The notes: generated by a model from the letters alone, not told the origin. A DNA stretch of 64,000 nt from Postechiella marina (GCF_039538365.1 NZ_BAABCA010000004.1:1-64000), one strand, 5' to 3'; shown: positions 17,437-25,630, counted from the first letter of the stretch. A program made the numbers and translations.

Positions 17437-18522
17437 CTAATTACTAGAGTTGTAATTAATAGTTATTTCTCCATCTAAATAATCATCTACACCATCATTA
17501 TTAGAGTCCATTATAGTTACTGTATTTATAGTAATAACACCTGCTTCTTCAGTTCTGCTAATTTCAAACTCCCTATTAGCTACCAATACAGGCTCTGTAC
17601 CTCCATTATTAGTATCAACCGTATAAGTCTTAGGTTCTAATTCGTTAATAGTTGCAATACCATCTGCATCATCGTCTGCATCAAAATAATTTGGAGTAAA
17701 ATCACCATCTGTATCATCATGAGTTACAGTATCGTCATCTGGATCTGCAATAGTAAATTCGCCATCTCCATTTAAATCTTCTAAATAAGAAGGAATACCA
17801 TCACCATCATGATCGGTTACGTAAGCATTCATTAAATCAAACTTAAAAGCAATTGGTGTATAAGTAGAAATACCTGTAGACCCGTTACTAAAGTAAGCCA
17901 AACCAGACGGAATAAACATAACACCAGCACCATGGTTCATATAATCTACAGTACCATCGCCACCATCTTCAAAAGAAACAGCGGTATTAAAAAGCGGTAA
18001 AACTTTTCTCCATCCTGGTATTAACGATGTTAAATCAAAAACAACAGGGTTTACAGCGCTATCAAAAATGGTAGCATCATCATCTAATAAAAAACCTTCG
18101 TAATTAACTCTTACTTCGTCTGAGAAATTTGGAGATTCCTCTCCGCCACCTGCATTTAATTTAAGTACATAAAATTCGTAAGTAGTGTTTGCGTATGTCT
18201 TGGTTTCTTTTGTTAAAATTGGGTTTGATTCACTTAATAAATCCCATAAAATAGTATGTCCTTCTGGAGCTTCGGTTTCTCCATTAGCAAGTGCACTTAT
18301 TTCTAAATCAGAACTACTTGGATCTCCTATAGCTTCTAGCTCACTAGAATTATAATAATGGTTTGCTAAATAGGTTTCAATCTCTAAAATATCTTCTTCC
18401 TGTACTTCATCTCTATCTCTAACTTCTATAGTAATTACATCATCACTATCATCATCTTTTTTACAAGAAAAAAGACCTATTGTTAAGCATAATGTTAACA
18501 AACTTAATTTTACTATTTTCAT
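17437..18522 (-). CDS. FKBP-type peptidyl-prolyl isomerase lipoprotein with calcium-type repeats
   Basis: A 361-residue lipoprotein (signal ending GLFSC, Cys20). An FKBP domain spans about 110-230: VRVNYEGFLLD, FDLTSLIPGWRKVLPLF, MFIPSGLAYFSNG and PIAFKFDLMNA follow the family order. It is followed by Asp-rich DxDxDG segments (DHDGDGIPSYLEDLNGDGEF, DTDGDFTPNYFDADDDADG) typical of thrombospondin type 3-like calcium-binding repeats. It probably assists protein folding at the outer side of a membrane. Several active-site aromatics of classic FKBP are not obvious, so catalytic competence is uncertain. Confidence 0.85.
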   Translation of the reverse strand: MKIVKLSLLTLCLTIGLFSCKKDDDSDDVITIEVRDRDEVQEEDILEIETYLANHYYNSSELEAIGDPSSSDLEISALANGETEAPEGHTILWDLLSESNPILTKETKTYANTTYEFYVLKLNAGGGEESPNFSDEVRVNYEGFLLDDDATIFDSAVNPVVFDLTSLIPGWRKVLPLFNTAVSFEDGGDGTVDYMNHGAGVMFIPSGLAYFSNGSTGISTYTPIAFKFDLMNAYVTDHDGDGIPSYLEDLNGDGEFTIADPDDDTVTHDDTDGDFTPNYFDADDDADGIATINELEPKTYTVDTNNGGTEPVLVANREFEISRTEEAGVITINTVTIMDSNNDGVDDYLDGEITINYNSSN

Positions 18523-18601
18523 ATACTTTGGTGTTTTCCTTTTCTAAGCAAAATCAATCTTAAAAATTTATAACTTTAATAATGCTTGATTATTGCTTAT
18601 T

Positions 18602-18636
18602 TTTGACGCGCAAGATACAATTTTAATATAATTTTG
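18602..18636 (+). promoter_or_regulatory. promoter of the S4-domain gene
   Basis: TTTG (18602-18605) and TAATTTTG (18629-18636) are separated by 23 nt, matching the Bacteroidota consensus. The -7 box overlaps a possible TTG start at 18634, which favours the ATG at 18670. Confidence 0.65.
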
Positions 18637-18669
18637 CACAAGAACATTAACGTAGTTTTACATAATTAT

Positions 18670-19053
18670 ATGCGAATAGACAAGTATTTATGGTGTGTTA
18701 GGTATTATAAAACAAGAACACTAGCTACTACAGCTTGTAAAAAAGGCCAAGTTAGAATTAATGACGAAATTGTTAAGCCCAGTCGAGATGTATATCCTCA
18801 AGACGTTGTACAATTTAGAAAAAATCAAATTAATTACAGATTAAAAGTTAACGATATACCTCCAAACAGAGTTGGCGCCAAACTTGTTGATTTATATAGG
18901 ATAGATACTACGCCTAAAGAGCAATTTGAAGCTCAAGAACTTTTAAAATACTCTAAAGATTATTACAGAAAAAAAGGTGTTGGTAGACCTACTAAAAAAG
19001 ACAGAAGAGATATTGATGATTTTAATGAAGAGAGTTTTTTTGAAGAAGATTAA
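18670..19053 (+). CDS. S4-domain RNA-binding protein, Hsp15-like
   Basis: A 127-residue basic protein with an N-terminal S4 domain (MRIDKYLWCVRYYKTRTLAT, then ACKKGQVRINDEIVKPS, residues 1-60) and a charged C-terminal tail ending ESFFEED. Hsp15 homologues bind stalled 50S subunits carrying nascent chains and help recycle them. The start was set at 18670 because the upstream TTG is part of the promoter. A PRTase gene follows on the same strand after about 90 nt. Confidence 0.9.
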   Translation: MRIDKYLWCVRYYKTRTLATTACKKGQVRINDEIVKPSRDVYPQDVVQFRKNQINYRLKVNDIPPNRVGAKLVDLYRIDTTPKEQFEAQELLKYSKDYYRKKGVGRPTKKDRRDIDDFNEESFFEED

Positions 19054-19144
19054 TTCTTGTATACCAATTTTATTTGCCCTTTAAAAGGTAAAATAAACAA
19101 ATAAAAAAGTGTAATTTTATATTTTAAAAAAGAAAAACGGGTAT

Positions 19145-19648
19145 ATGACTGTAGCAACAAATGTTATTTTAACACACGCAGAAATTAATCATAAAATAAG
19201 ACGTATTGCTTTTCAAATTTACGAAAGCAATGTTTACGAAAAAGAAGTTATTCTAGCTGGTATAGATAGTAATGGCTATGTGTTTGCTAAGAAAATTAAA
19301 GCTGTGCTTCAAAAAATATCGAACATAAACCCCGTGCTTTGTAAAGTTATTATAAACAAAAAAAATCCTTGGGAACCTATTAAAACATCTTTATCTGCAG
19401 AAGATTACTCTAATAAATCTATTGTTTTAGTAGATGATGTTTTAAATTCTGGTACTACGCTTGTTTATGGTGTTAAACACTTTTTAGGCGTACCATTAAA
19501 ACAGTTTAAAACAGCGGTACTTGTAAATAGAAATCATAAAAAATACCCTGTAAAAGCAGATTTTAAGGGTATATCTTTATCTACATCGCTTCACGAACAT
19601 GTAAATGTTGTTTTAGAAGGAAAAGTTTATGAGGCCACTTTAGAATAA
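19145..19648 (+). CDS. phosphoribosyltransferase, PyrR-like
   Basis: A 167-residue type I phosphoribosyltransferase with the PRPP-binding loop IVLVDDVLNSGTTL at about 93-106. The architecture and the stretch LAGIDSNGYVFAKKI resemble PyrR/uracil PRTase-like proteins. In flavobacteria such genes are commonly found next to aroK, but whether it is a pyrimidine regulator, a uracil salvage enzyme or something else cannot be decided. Its 3' end overlaps the convergent aroK by 9 bp. Confidence 0.88.
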   Translation: MTVATNVILTHAEINHKIRRIAFQIYESNVYEKEVILAGIDSNGYVFAKKIKAVLQKISNINPVLCKVIINKKNPWEPIKTSLSAEDYSNKSIVLVDDVLNSGTTLVYGVKHFLGVPLKQFKTAVLVNRNHKKYPVKADFKGISLSTSLHEHVNVVLEGKVYEATLE

Positions 19649-20161
19649 AGTAGTAACAATTTCGTTTGCTATTTCTTTCTTCGTTTTATTATCTATATTT
19701 ATTATAATCTCTGCTTTATTATAATAATAACTACGCTCAAACAGGTGTTTACCAACAAACTCTGTCATAGCCTCCTCGGTTTCTATGTGAGCAATTAAAG
19801 GGCGCGTACTTTTCTTTTTAATTAATTTTGAAACTAAAGTAGGAATAGCTCCTTTTAAGTATACACTTTTAACATTATTGGCTTCTAATATATAATCCAT
19901 ATTAGTGCCATAACAAGGTGTACCACCACCAAGCGATAATATTAAATTTGTATTACTTTCTATTTGATTTTTTAAATAAAGGGCTTCTTGTTTTCTAAAA
20001 TAGACCTCGCCTTTCGTTTTAAATATCTCGCTTACAGACAAATGCTCCCTTTCTTCTATTAAATCATCTAAATCAACTAAATTATAATTTAATTTTTTTG
20101 CTATTTTCTTTCCTATAGACGACTTTCCTGAAGCCATATATCCAATTAACACTATAATCAT
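19640..20161 (-). CDS. aroK: shikimate kinase
   Basis: A 173-residue kinase that phosphorylates shikimate in the aromatic amino acid pathway. Walker A is GYMASGKSSIGK (7-18). The substrate-binding Asp lies in LVDLDDLIEE (about 29-38) and the Arg in YFRKQE; SLGGGTPCYG is the GGG loop and RPLI the lid Arg. Length is standard. The gene ends within the 3' end of the convergent PRTase gene. No clear promoter was identified on the minus strand. Confidence 0.95.
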   Translation of the reverse strand: MIIVLIGYMASGKSSIGKKIAKKLNYNLVDLDDLIEEREHLSVSEIFKTKGEVYFRKQEALYLKNQIESNTNLILSLGGGTPCYGTNMDYILEANNVKSVYLKGAIPTLVSKLIKKKSTRPLIAHIETEEAMTEFVGKHLFERSYYYNKAEIIINIDNKTKKEIANEIVTTLF

Positions 20162-20236
20162 TACTACCTTATAAATTGATTATGAAAAACATACGTTTAC
20201 AAGCTACAAAAAAACGAAAAAAACTTAAAAAAACTA

Positions 20237-20266
20237 TTGTTTAATTAAGAAAACATTATATATTTG
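20237..20266 (+). promoter_or_regulatory. promoter of the tRNA-Lys/tRNA-Leu cluster
   Basis: TTG at 20237-20239 is followed after 19 nt by TATATTTG at 20259-20266, a full consensus match. It lies 36 nt before the first tRNA-Lys. Confidence 0.8.
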
Positions 20267-20302
20267 CACCCGCAAACAGCAATAATGTTTGTTAACTAAA
20301 TT

Positions 20303-20375
20303 GACCTGGTAGCTCAGTTGGTAGAGCATCTCCCTTTTAAGGAGAGGGTCCTGGGTTCGAGCCCCAGCCCGGTCA
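20303..20375 (+). tRNA. tRNA-Lys (anticodon TTT), copy 1
   Basis: A 73-nt cloverleaf with D-stem GCTC/GAGC, anticodon stem TCTCC/GGAGA around loop CTTTTAA (anticodon TTT) and T-arm CTGGG TTCGAGC CCCAG. The acceptor stem GACCTGG/CCCGGTC has one mismatch (T5 with C68). Discriminator A; CCA is not encoded. Confidence 0.96.
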
Positions 20376-20394
20376 CTAAAATAAAAATTAAAAT

Positions 20395-20426
20395 CCCTAG
20401 TAACTATAAATTTATTAGGGTTTTTT
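20395..20426 (+). terminator. terminator after tRNA-Lys copy 1
   Basis: CCCTAGTAA (20395-20403) pairs with TTATTAGGG (20412-20420) with one G-T pair, then six T. It suggests that part of the transcripts stop before the second copy. Confidence 0.7.
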
Positions 20427-20478
20427 AATTTAACAACCGTCTCGATTTAGTAACATTTTTACTAATATTTTAAATTAA

Positions 20479-20551
20479 GACCTGGTAGCTCAGTTGGTAG
20501 AGCATCTCCCTTTTAAGGAGAGGGTCCTGGGTTCGAGCCCCAGCCCGGTCA
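20479..20551 (+). tRNA. tRNA-Lys (anticodon TTT), copy 2
   Basis: Identical over all 73 nt to copy 1, including the T5:C68 acceptor mismatch, while the flanks differ. This indicates a tandem duplication kept uniform by conversion or recent origin. Confidence 0.96.
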
Positions 20552-20553
20552 CT

Positions 20554-20586
20554 AAAAAAAGTTAAGTTTGTCGCTTAACTTTTTTT
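20554..20586 (+). terminator. terminator after tRNA-Lys copy 2
   Basis: A 13-bp stem AAAAAAAGTTAAG / CTTAACTTTTTTT with a 7-nt loop, immediately after the tRNA. Confidence 0.8.
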
Positions 20587-20610
20587 GTTTTATACTCTTT
20601 TTTATTTTAA

Positions 20611-20696
20611 GCGCACGTGGCGGAATTGGTAGACGCGCTGGCTTGAGGGGCCAGTATCTGTTATAAGATGTGGAAGTTCGAATCTTCTCGTGCGCA
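20611..20696 (+). tRNA. tRNA-Leu (anticodon GAG)
   Basis: An 86-nt class II tRNA. Acceptor stem GCGCACG/CGTGCGC is fully paired. The anticodon stem CTGGC/GCCAG surrounds loop TTGAGGG with anticodon GAG. It has a long variable arm (TATCTGTTATAAGATG region) and T-arm GAAG..TTCGAATC. Discriminator A. Confidence 0.95.
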
Positions 20697-20743
20697 CTTT
20701 TTTATTTATCCTTCTTTTTTATTCTTATTTATTTTCCTTAATA

Positions 20744-20752
20744 TTGTTTAAC
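20744..20752 (+). promoter_or_regulatory. TTGTTTAAC half-site upstream of the carH-like gene
   Basis: TTGTTTAAC followed by TTT lies 16 nt before the regulator's ATG. The same nonamer forms the left arm of the inverted repeat at the crtI start, suggesting autoregulation by the MerR-type protein. This is inference from shared sequence. Confidence 0.5.
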
Positions 20753-20767
20753 TTTTTACCATAAAAA

Positions 20768-21667
20768 ATGAACAATATACAAGTTGATTTTAGCATTAAA
20801 GATTTAGAAAATCTAACAGGCATTAAAGCACATACTATTAGAATATGGGAAAAACGCTATAATTTATTAAGCCCAAACAGATCTGAAACTAACATTAGAA
20901 ACTACAATATATTGAGTCTTCAAAAATTATTAAATATATCTTATTTAAATAATAATGGTTTTAAAATATCTAAAATTGCAAAGCTTAAAGAAAACGAAAT
21001 ACCTTTAAAGGTTAAAGAAATTGCATTTACATCTAAAACAGAAGACCACGCCATAAATGCATTAAAATTGGCTATGATTAATTTTGATCAGTCTCTTTTT
21101 TATAAAACCTATAACGACTTAACTAAAAACCAAAGTTTTGACGACATATTTTATAATGTTTTTATACCCGTTTTAAACGATATTGGTCTGCTTTGGCAAA
21201 CAAATACAATAACGCCTGCTCACGAACATTTTTTGTCTACGCATATTAAACAAAAAATATTATTGAGCATAGAGCGCATTGAGTTCGAAGAACCAAAACC
21301 AAATTCCAAAACCTTTGTTTTATTTCTTCCAGACAACGAAATTCATGATATTGGATTACTTTTTATAAATTATCAACTTAGAAGAAAAGGATATCATACT
21401 ATATTTTTAGGAGAAAGTGTACCAATGGAAAGTCTTACAGACATTGTAGGCTATTTTAACGACGTTACCTTTATTTCTTACTTTACAGTGTACCCAGAAA
21501 CCAACGAGGTTTTAAATTATTTAAAACGTTTTAAAAATTTACTACTAAACAAAACTAATACTAGCTTAAATGTTTTAGGACCTAGACTAATAGACATGGA
21601 ACTATCTGATTTTAAAAACAAAATAAAATCTTTTAATTCTATAAAAATACTTGTAGAGAATTTGTAA
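20768..21667 (+). CDS. MerR-family regulator with cobalamin-binding domain, CarH/LitR-like
   Basis: A 299-residue transcription factor. The N-terminal MerR helix-turn-helix (about 7-75) includes TGIKAHTIRIWEKRYNLLSP. The C-terminal half has the B12-binding signature of CarH photoreceptors: W143-x9-E153-H154 (LLWQTNTITPAHEH) in the helical cap and E191-x-H193-x-x-G196 in the Rossmann part, where His is the lower cobalt ligand. CarH tetramers with adenosylcobalamin repress carotenoid genes in the dark and fall apart in light. Here it precedes crtI by 45 nt, which fits that role. Residue conservation is seen; light control is inferred. Confidence 0.92.
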   Translation: MNNIQVDFSIKDLENLTGIKAHTIRIWEKRYNLLSPNRSETNIRNYNILSLQKLLNISYLNNNGFKISKIAKLKENEIPLKVKEIAFTSKTEDHAINALKLAMINFDQSLFYKTYNDLTKNQSFDDIFYNVFIPVLNDIGLLWQTNTITPAHEHFLSTHIKQKILLSIERIEFEEPKPNSKTFVLFLPDNEIHDIGLLFINYQLRRKGYHTIFLGESVPMESLTDIVGYFNDVTFISYFTVYPETNEVLNYLKRFKNLLLNKTNTSLNVLGPRLIDMELSDFKNKIKSFNSIKILVENL

Positions 21668-21676
21668 GAGAGCTTA

Positions 21677-21714
21677 ATTTTGTTTAACTTTATAAAATAT
21701 TTGTTAAACAAAAT
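21677..21714. promoter_or_regulatory. inverted repeat overlapping the crtI start, candidate operator
   Basis: ATTTTGTTTAAC (21677-21688) and GTTAAACAAAAT (21703-21714) are perfect 12-bp arms with a 14-nt spacer. The right arm ends within the crtI ATG. The shared core TTGTTTAAC also occurs upstream of the regulator gene. It fits a binding site for a dimeric or tetrameric MerR/CarH protein; a translational hairpin is the alternative. Confidence 0.65.
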
Positions 21715-23176
21715 GAAAAAAACAGTAATTATAATTGGCTCGGGGTTTTCGTCATTATCCGCTGCTTGTTATCTCGCAAAATCTGGTTACAATATTAGTA
21801 TTTTAGAAAAAAATGCAACTATTGGGGGCCGAGCAAGACAATTAAAACGAGATGGCTTTACTTTTGATATTGGTCCAACTTGGTATTGGATGCCTGATGT
21901 TTTCGAACGTTTTTTTTCAGATTTTAATAAAAAACCATCAGATTACTACACTTTAGAAAAGTTAAACCCTGCATACAGTGTCTACTTTAAAAAAAACGAC
22001 TATATCACTATAGAAGACACATTAGATAAAATTTACAAAGCTTTTGAGAAAGAAGAACCAGGAAGTGCTAAAAAATTAAAAAAGTTTATAAATAGAGCAC
22101 AAAGCAATTACGATATTGCAATTAAAGATTTAGTTTACAACCCAGGTGTATCGCCTTTAGAGCTTGTAACAAGTAAAACTGTAACTAAACTAAATGAGTT
22201 TTTTAGCAATATAAAGCGAGACGTTAGAAAAGAATTTAAAAACGAACGTTTGGTAAAAATTCTTGAATTCCCTGTGTTATTTTTAGGAGCAAAACCAAGC
22301 GACACACCATCCTTTTATAGTTTTATGAATTATGCCGATTTTGGATTGGGCACCTTTCACCCTAAAAAAGGTATGTATCAAGTAATATTAGCTTTAGAGA
22401 ATTTGGCAAAAACATTAGGTGTTAAAATAAAAACAAATACGCCCGTAGAAAAAATTGTAACTAAAAACAAAAAAGCGGTTGGTGTTATTACTAATAAAGA
22501 AAAACTGCATGCCGATATTGTTTTAAGTGGAGCCGATTATCACCACACCGAAACATTACTAGAAATACCATTAAGGCAATACTCAGAAAATTATTGGAGT
22601 AAAAAAACATTTGCGCCATCATCTTTATTATTCTACGTTGGTTTCGATAAAAAAATAAAAAATGTAAATCATCACACTTTATTTTTTGATGTTGATTTCG
22701 ATACTCATGCCAAAGCTATTTACGACAACCCCAAATGGCCAGAATCGCCACTATTTTATGCAAGTTTTCCTAGCAAAACAGATAACTGCGCTGCGCCAGA
22801 AAATAAAGAAGCAGGTATATTTTTAATTCCGCTTGCTCCAGGCTTAGAGGACACTCCTGAATTAAGAGCGCAATATTTCGATAAAATAATGACTCGTTTT
22901 GAATCTTTAACCTCACAAAATATAAAAAAACATGTTATATTTAAAGAGTCCTTTTGTATTAACGATTTTATAAAAGACTATAACTCGTATAAAGGAAATG
23001 CGTATGGAATGGCTAATACATTAATGCAAACTGCCTTTTTAAGACCAAAACTTAAAAGCAAAAAGGTAGAAAATCTGTTTTTTACAGGACAACTAACTGT
23101 TCCTGGCCCCGGTGTTCCTCCTGCTTTAATATCAGGAAAATTAGTTTCAGAATTAATCATTAAACAAAATAGTTAA
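21713..23176 (+). CDS. crtI: phytoene desaturase
   Basis: A 487-residue FAD enzyme that desaturates phytoene to lycopene. The N-terminal dinucleotide fold IIIGSGFSSLSAACYLA (residues 6-22) is followed by IGGRARQL and FDIGPTWYWMPDVF, and the CrtI C-terminal signature FTGQLTVPGPGVPPALISG is present. The ATG at 21713 is chosen; an 11-codon TTG extension to 21680 would start inside the inverted repeat. It begins a tightly packed crtI-crtB-crtZ-crtY operon, with 3 nt to crtB. Confidence 0.95.
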   Translation: MKKTVIIIGSGFSSLSAACYLAKSGYNISILEKNATIGGRARQLKRDGFTFDIGPTWYWMPDVFERFFSDFNKKPSDYYTLEKLNPAYSVYFKKNDYITIEDTLDKIYKAFEKEEPGSAKKLKKFINRAQSNYDIAIKDLVYNPGVSPLELVTSKTVTKLNEFFSNIKRDVRKEFKNERLVKILEFPVLFLGAKPSDTPSFYSFMNYADFGLGTFHPKKGMYQVILALENLAKTLGVKIKTNTPVEKIVTKNKKAVGVITNKEKLHADIVLSGADYHHTETLLEIPLRQYSENYWSKKTFAPSSLLFYVGFDKKIKNVNHHTLFFDVDFDTHAKAIYDNPKWPESPLFYASFPSKTDNCAAPENKEAGIFLIPLAPGLEDTPELRAQYFDKIMTRFESLTSQNIKKHVIFKESFCINDFIKDYNSYKGNAYGMANTLMQTAFLRPKLKSKKVENLFFTGQLTVPGPGVPPALISGKLVSELIIKQNS

Positions 23177-23179
23177 GCC

Positions 23180-24019
23180 ATGAAATCTCTCTTCGATACC
23201 GTTTCTTACAATTCTAGTAAAATCGTTACCAAAACATATAGTACATCGTTTTCATTAGCTACAAAAATGCTTTCAAAATCCATTAGAATGGATATTTATA
23301 ACATCTACGGATTTGTGCGCTTTGCAGACGAAATAGTAGATTCTTTTCACGATTACAATAAAGAGCTTCTTTTCAATAAATTTTCTGATGATCTTGAAGA
23401 TGCCTTAAAACATAAAATCAGCTTAAATCCCATATTAAACGCATTTCAACATACCTTTTATAAATATAATATTGACAAAACTTTAGTCGATGCCTTTATG
23501 AAAAGTATGCGATTAGATTTACACAAAACAGATTATCTAACAAACCAAGAATATAAAGATTACATATATGGCTCTGCAGATGTTGTTGGTTTAATGTGCT
23601 TAACCGTTTTTGTAAAAGGCGATCAAGAAAAATACAACAACCTTAAAGACAAAGCTATGGCTCTAGGCTCAGCCTTTCAGAAGGTGAATTTTTTAAGAGA
23701 TTTAAAAGATGATTTCGATACGTTAAACCGAAGCTATTTTCCTAACACAGACTTAACACATTTAAACGAAGCCTCTAAACAAGATATTATAGATGATATA
23801 GAATCTGATTTTAAAAATGGATTGTTAGGTATAAAACAATTGCCTTTGGAAGCTAAGTTTGGAGTTTTTATGGCGTATAGGTATTACAGCCAATTATTAA
23901 AAAAACTAAAAAAAACACCTGCTTTACAAATTAAAGAAGCCAGAATACGAGTTTCTAATCCAAAAAAAATAGAGCTTTTAATGCGTAGTTATGTAAAATA
24001 TCAATTAAATTTAATTTAA
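23180..24019 (+). CDS. crtB: phytoene synthase
   Basis: A 279-residue prenyltransferase condensing two geranylgeranyl-PP molecules to phytoene. The two aspartate-rich motifs are FADEIVD (Asp50 and Asp54) and DLKDDFDTLNRSYFP around 172-186. YGSADVVGLMCL is the conserved helix region. Length is normal. The gene starts 3 nt after crtI and ends 9 nt before crtZ. No GGPP synthase gene is present in this window, so the substrate must come from elsewhere in the genome. Confidence 0.95.
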   Translation: MKSLFDTVSYNSSKIVTKTYSTSFSLATKMLSKSIRMDIYNIYGFVRFADEIVDSFHDYNKELLFNKFSDDLEDALKHKISLNPILNAFQHTFYKYNIDKTLVDAFMKSMRLDLHKTDYLTNQEYKDYIYGSADVVGLMCLTVFVKGDQEKYNNLKDKAMALGSAFQKVNFLRDLKDDFDTLNRSYFPNTDLTHLNEASKQDIIDDIESDFKNGLLGIKQLPLEAKFGVFMAYRYYSQLLKKLKKTPALQIKEARIRVSNPKKIELLMRSYVKYQLNLI

Positions 24020-24028
24020 TTTTAAATT

Positions 24029-24481
24029 ATGCAAACCGCACTTTGGATACTCGTTTTTCTATCAACCTATTGTTTTATGGAGTTTATGGCGTGGTTTACC
24101 CATAAATATGTAATGCACGGTTTTTTATGGTCTTTACACAAAGATCATCATAAAAAAGATCACGATAGTTGGTTCGAGAGAAACGATGCTTTTTTTATTT
24201 TTTACGCCATAGTTAGCATTACTTTTTTTCTTTTATGGCGCTATAACGATTTATGGATTGGCCTACCTATTGGCATTGGTATTTTTGCCTATGGGCTTTC
24301 GTATTTTATAGTACACGATATATTTATTCATCAGCGTTTTAAACTATTTAGAAACGCAAATAATTGGTATGCAAAAGGTGTAAGACGTGCACACAAAATA
24401 CACCACAAACATTTAGGTAAAGACAAAGGAGAATGTTTCGGGATGCTTTTTGTGCCTTTTAAATATTTTAAAAAACAATAA
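24029..24481 (+). CDS. crtZ: beta-carotene hydroxylase
   Basis: A 150-residue membrane di-iron hydroxylase of the fatty acid hydroxylase superfamily. Histidine clusters are HKYVMHG (25-31), HKDHHKKDH (37-45), HDIFIHQRF and HKIHHKH. Four hydrophobic segments embed it in the inner membrane. It would hydroxylate beta-carotene on both rings to zeaxanthin, the typical yellow pigment of marine flavobacteria. It lies between crtB and crtY in the operon. Confidence 0.94.
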   Translation: MQTALWILVFLSTYCFMEFMAWFTHKYVMHGFLWSLHKDHHKKDHDSWFERNDAFFIFYAIVSITFFLLWRYNDLWIGLPIGIGIFAYGLSYFIVHDIFIHQRFKLFRNANNWYAKGVRRAHKIHHKHLGKDKGECFGMLFVPFKYFKKQ

Positions 24482-24487
24482 TAGTAT

Positions 24488-25630
24488 ATGACGAAATTTC
24501 CCCATTTCGATTATATTATTATAGGAAATGGTTTAGCTGGTTTACAACTGGCTTTAAAAATGGCCTCGGACGAGTATTTTAAAAATAAAACCATTGCCCT
24601 TATCGATCCTAGCACCAAAAACAGCAACGATAAAACTTGGAGTTTTTGGGACACTTCGCATTCTAAATGGCATAACATTAGCTACAAAACATGGAGCAAT
24701 GCTAAGATTTACACCTCAAGAAAAGCAATTTCATTACAGTTAGCTCCTTATCAATATTTTTCTATTCGCTCCATAGATTTTTATACTAATGCAAAATTAG
24801 AATTAGGCAAACATAAAAATTTTCACTTTATAATTGATCGAGTTACTTCTGTAACTGAAGGTAAAGTGGTAAAAGTAACAACAACAAACATAACTTATAG
24901 TTGCAAGCACGTTTTTGATAGTAGACTACCTCTCGATTTTTACAACCATAATAATAGCATTAATATAACGCAACATTTTAAAGGCATTGTTATAAAAACA
25001 GATACTAATGTTTTTGATATTGATACTTTAGTAATGATGGATTATCGCTTAAAAGATGGTAACAAAACTTCTTTTATGTATGTATTGCCTTTTGCTAAAA
25101 ATAAAGCCCTTATAGAGTTTACCTACTTTACTAAAAACCTAGTAGAAGAGCACGTTTACGACACCTATATTGCAACTTATATTAAAAACTATTTAAATAT
25201 TGAAACATACGATATTTTAGAGTCTGAAAAAGGTAAAATACCAATGACAACCTTCCCTTTTAATTCCTATAATACACCAAATATGACAAAAATAGGCACT
25301 GCTGGTGGCTGGGTAAAACCCTCTACAGGATATGCCTTTAAGCACTCCGAAAATAAAGCTACTCAAATTATTACTAATATAAAGGCTAACAAAATCCCTT
25401 CTTATAAATTATTTAAAAAAAGGTATAAGTTTTACGACAAAATATTCTTAAAGGTTTTACAAGACGAAAACGATAAAGGAGAATGGATATTTCAGCAATT
25501 TTATAATAAAAATAATGCAAAGACGATGTTTCGTTTTCTAGATGAAAAATCGACCCTTTTAGAAGAATTTAAAATTATGAAATCTTTGTTTTCATGGACT
25601 TTTATTAAAGCCTTTTTTAAAACACTTTAA
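24488..25630 (+). CDS. crtY: lycopene beta-cyclase, CrtY type
   Basis: A 380-residue flavoprotein that closes both ends of lycopene to beta-carotene. The N-terminal IIGNGLAGLQLALKM (11-25) is the nucleotide-binding fold, DKTWSFWD is the cyclase motif, and GTAGGWVKPSTGYAF is the conserved C-terminal region. It is the last gene of the crt operon, 6 nt after crtZ. No terminator stem is evident after it, but the next gene is convergent. Confidence 0.94.
   Translation: MTKFPHFDYIIIGNGLAGLQLALKMASDEYFKNKTIALIDPSTKNSNDKTWSFWDTSHSKWHNISYKTWSNAKIYTSRKAISLQLAPYQYFSIRSIDFYTNAKLELGKHKNFHFIIDRVTSVTEGKVVKVTTTNITYSCKHVFDSRLPLDFYNHNNSINITQHFKGIVIKTDTNVFDIDTLVMMDYRLKDGNKTSFMYVLPFAKNKALIEFTYFTKNLVEEHVYDTYIATYIKNYLNIETYDILESEKGKIPMTTFPFNSYNTPNMTKIGTAGGWVKPSTGYAFKHSENKATQIITNIKANKIPSYKLFKKRYKFYDKIFLKVLQDENDKGEWIFQQFYNKNNAKTMFRFLDEKSTLLEEFKIMKSLFSWTFIKAFFKTL

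Noticed and set aside
18634..18669. TTG start for the S4-domain protein
   Set aside because: The codon is part of the TAATTTTG promoter box; the S4 domain begins at MRIDKYL (18670).
20611..20768. Integration site for a mobile carotenoid island at tRNA-Leu
   Set aside because: No repeat of the tRNA 3' end was found downstream of the crt genes, no integrase is present, and composition does not change.
21680..21712. TTG-started 11-residue extension of phytoene desaturase
   Set aside because: It would begin inside the inverted repeat, and the dinucleotide fold begins directly after the ATG at 21713.
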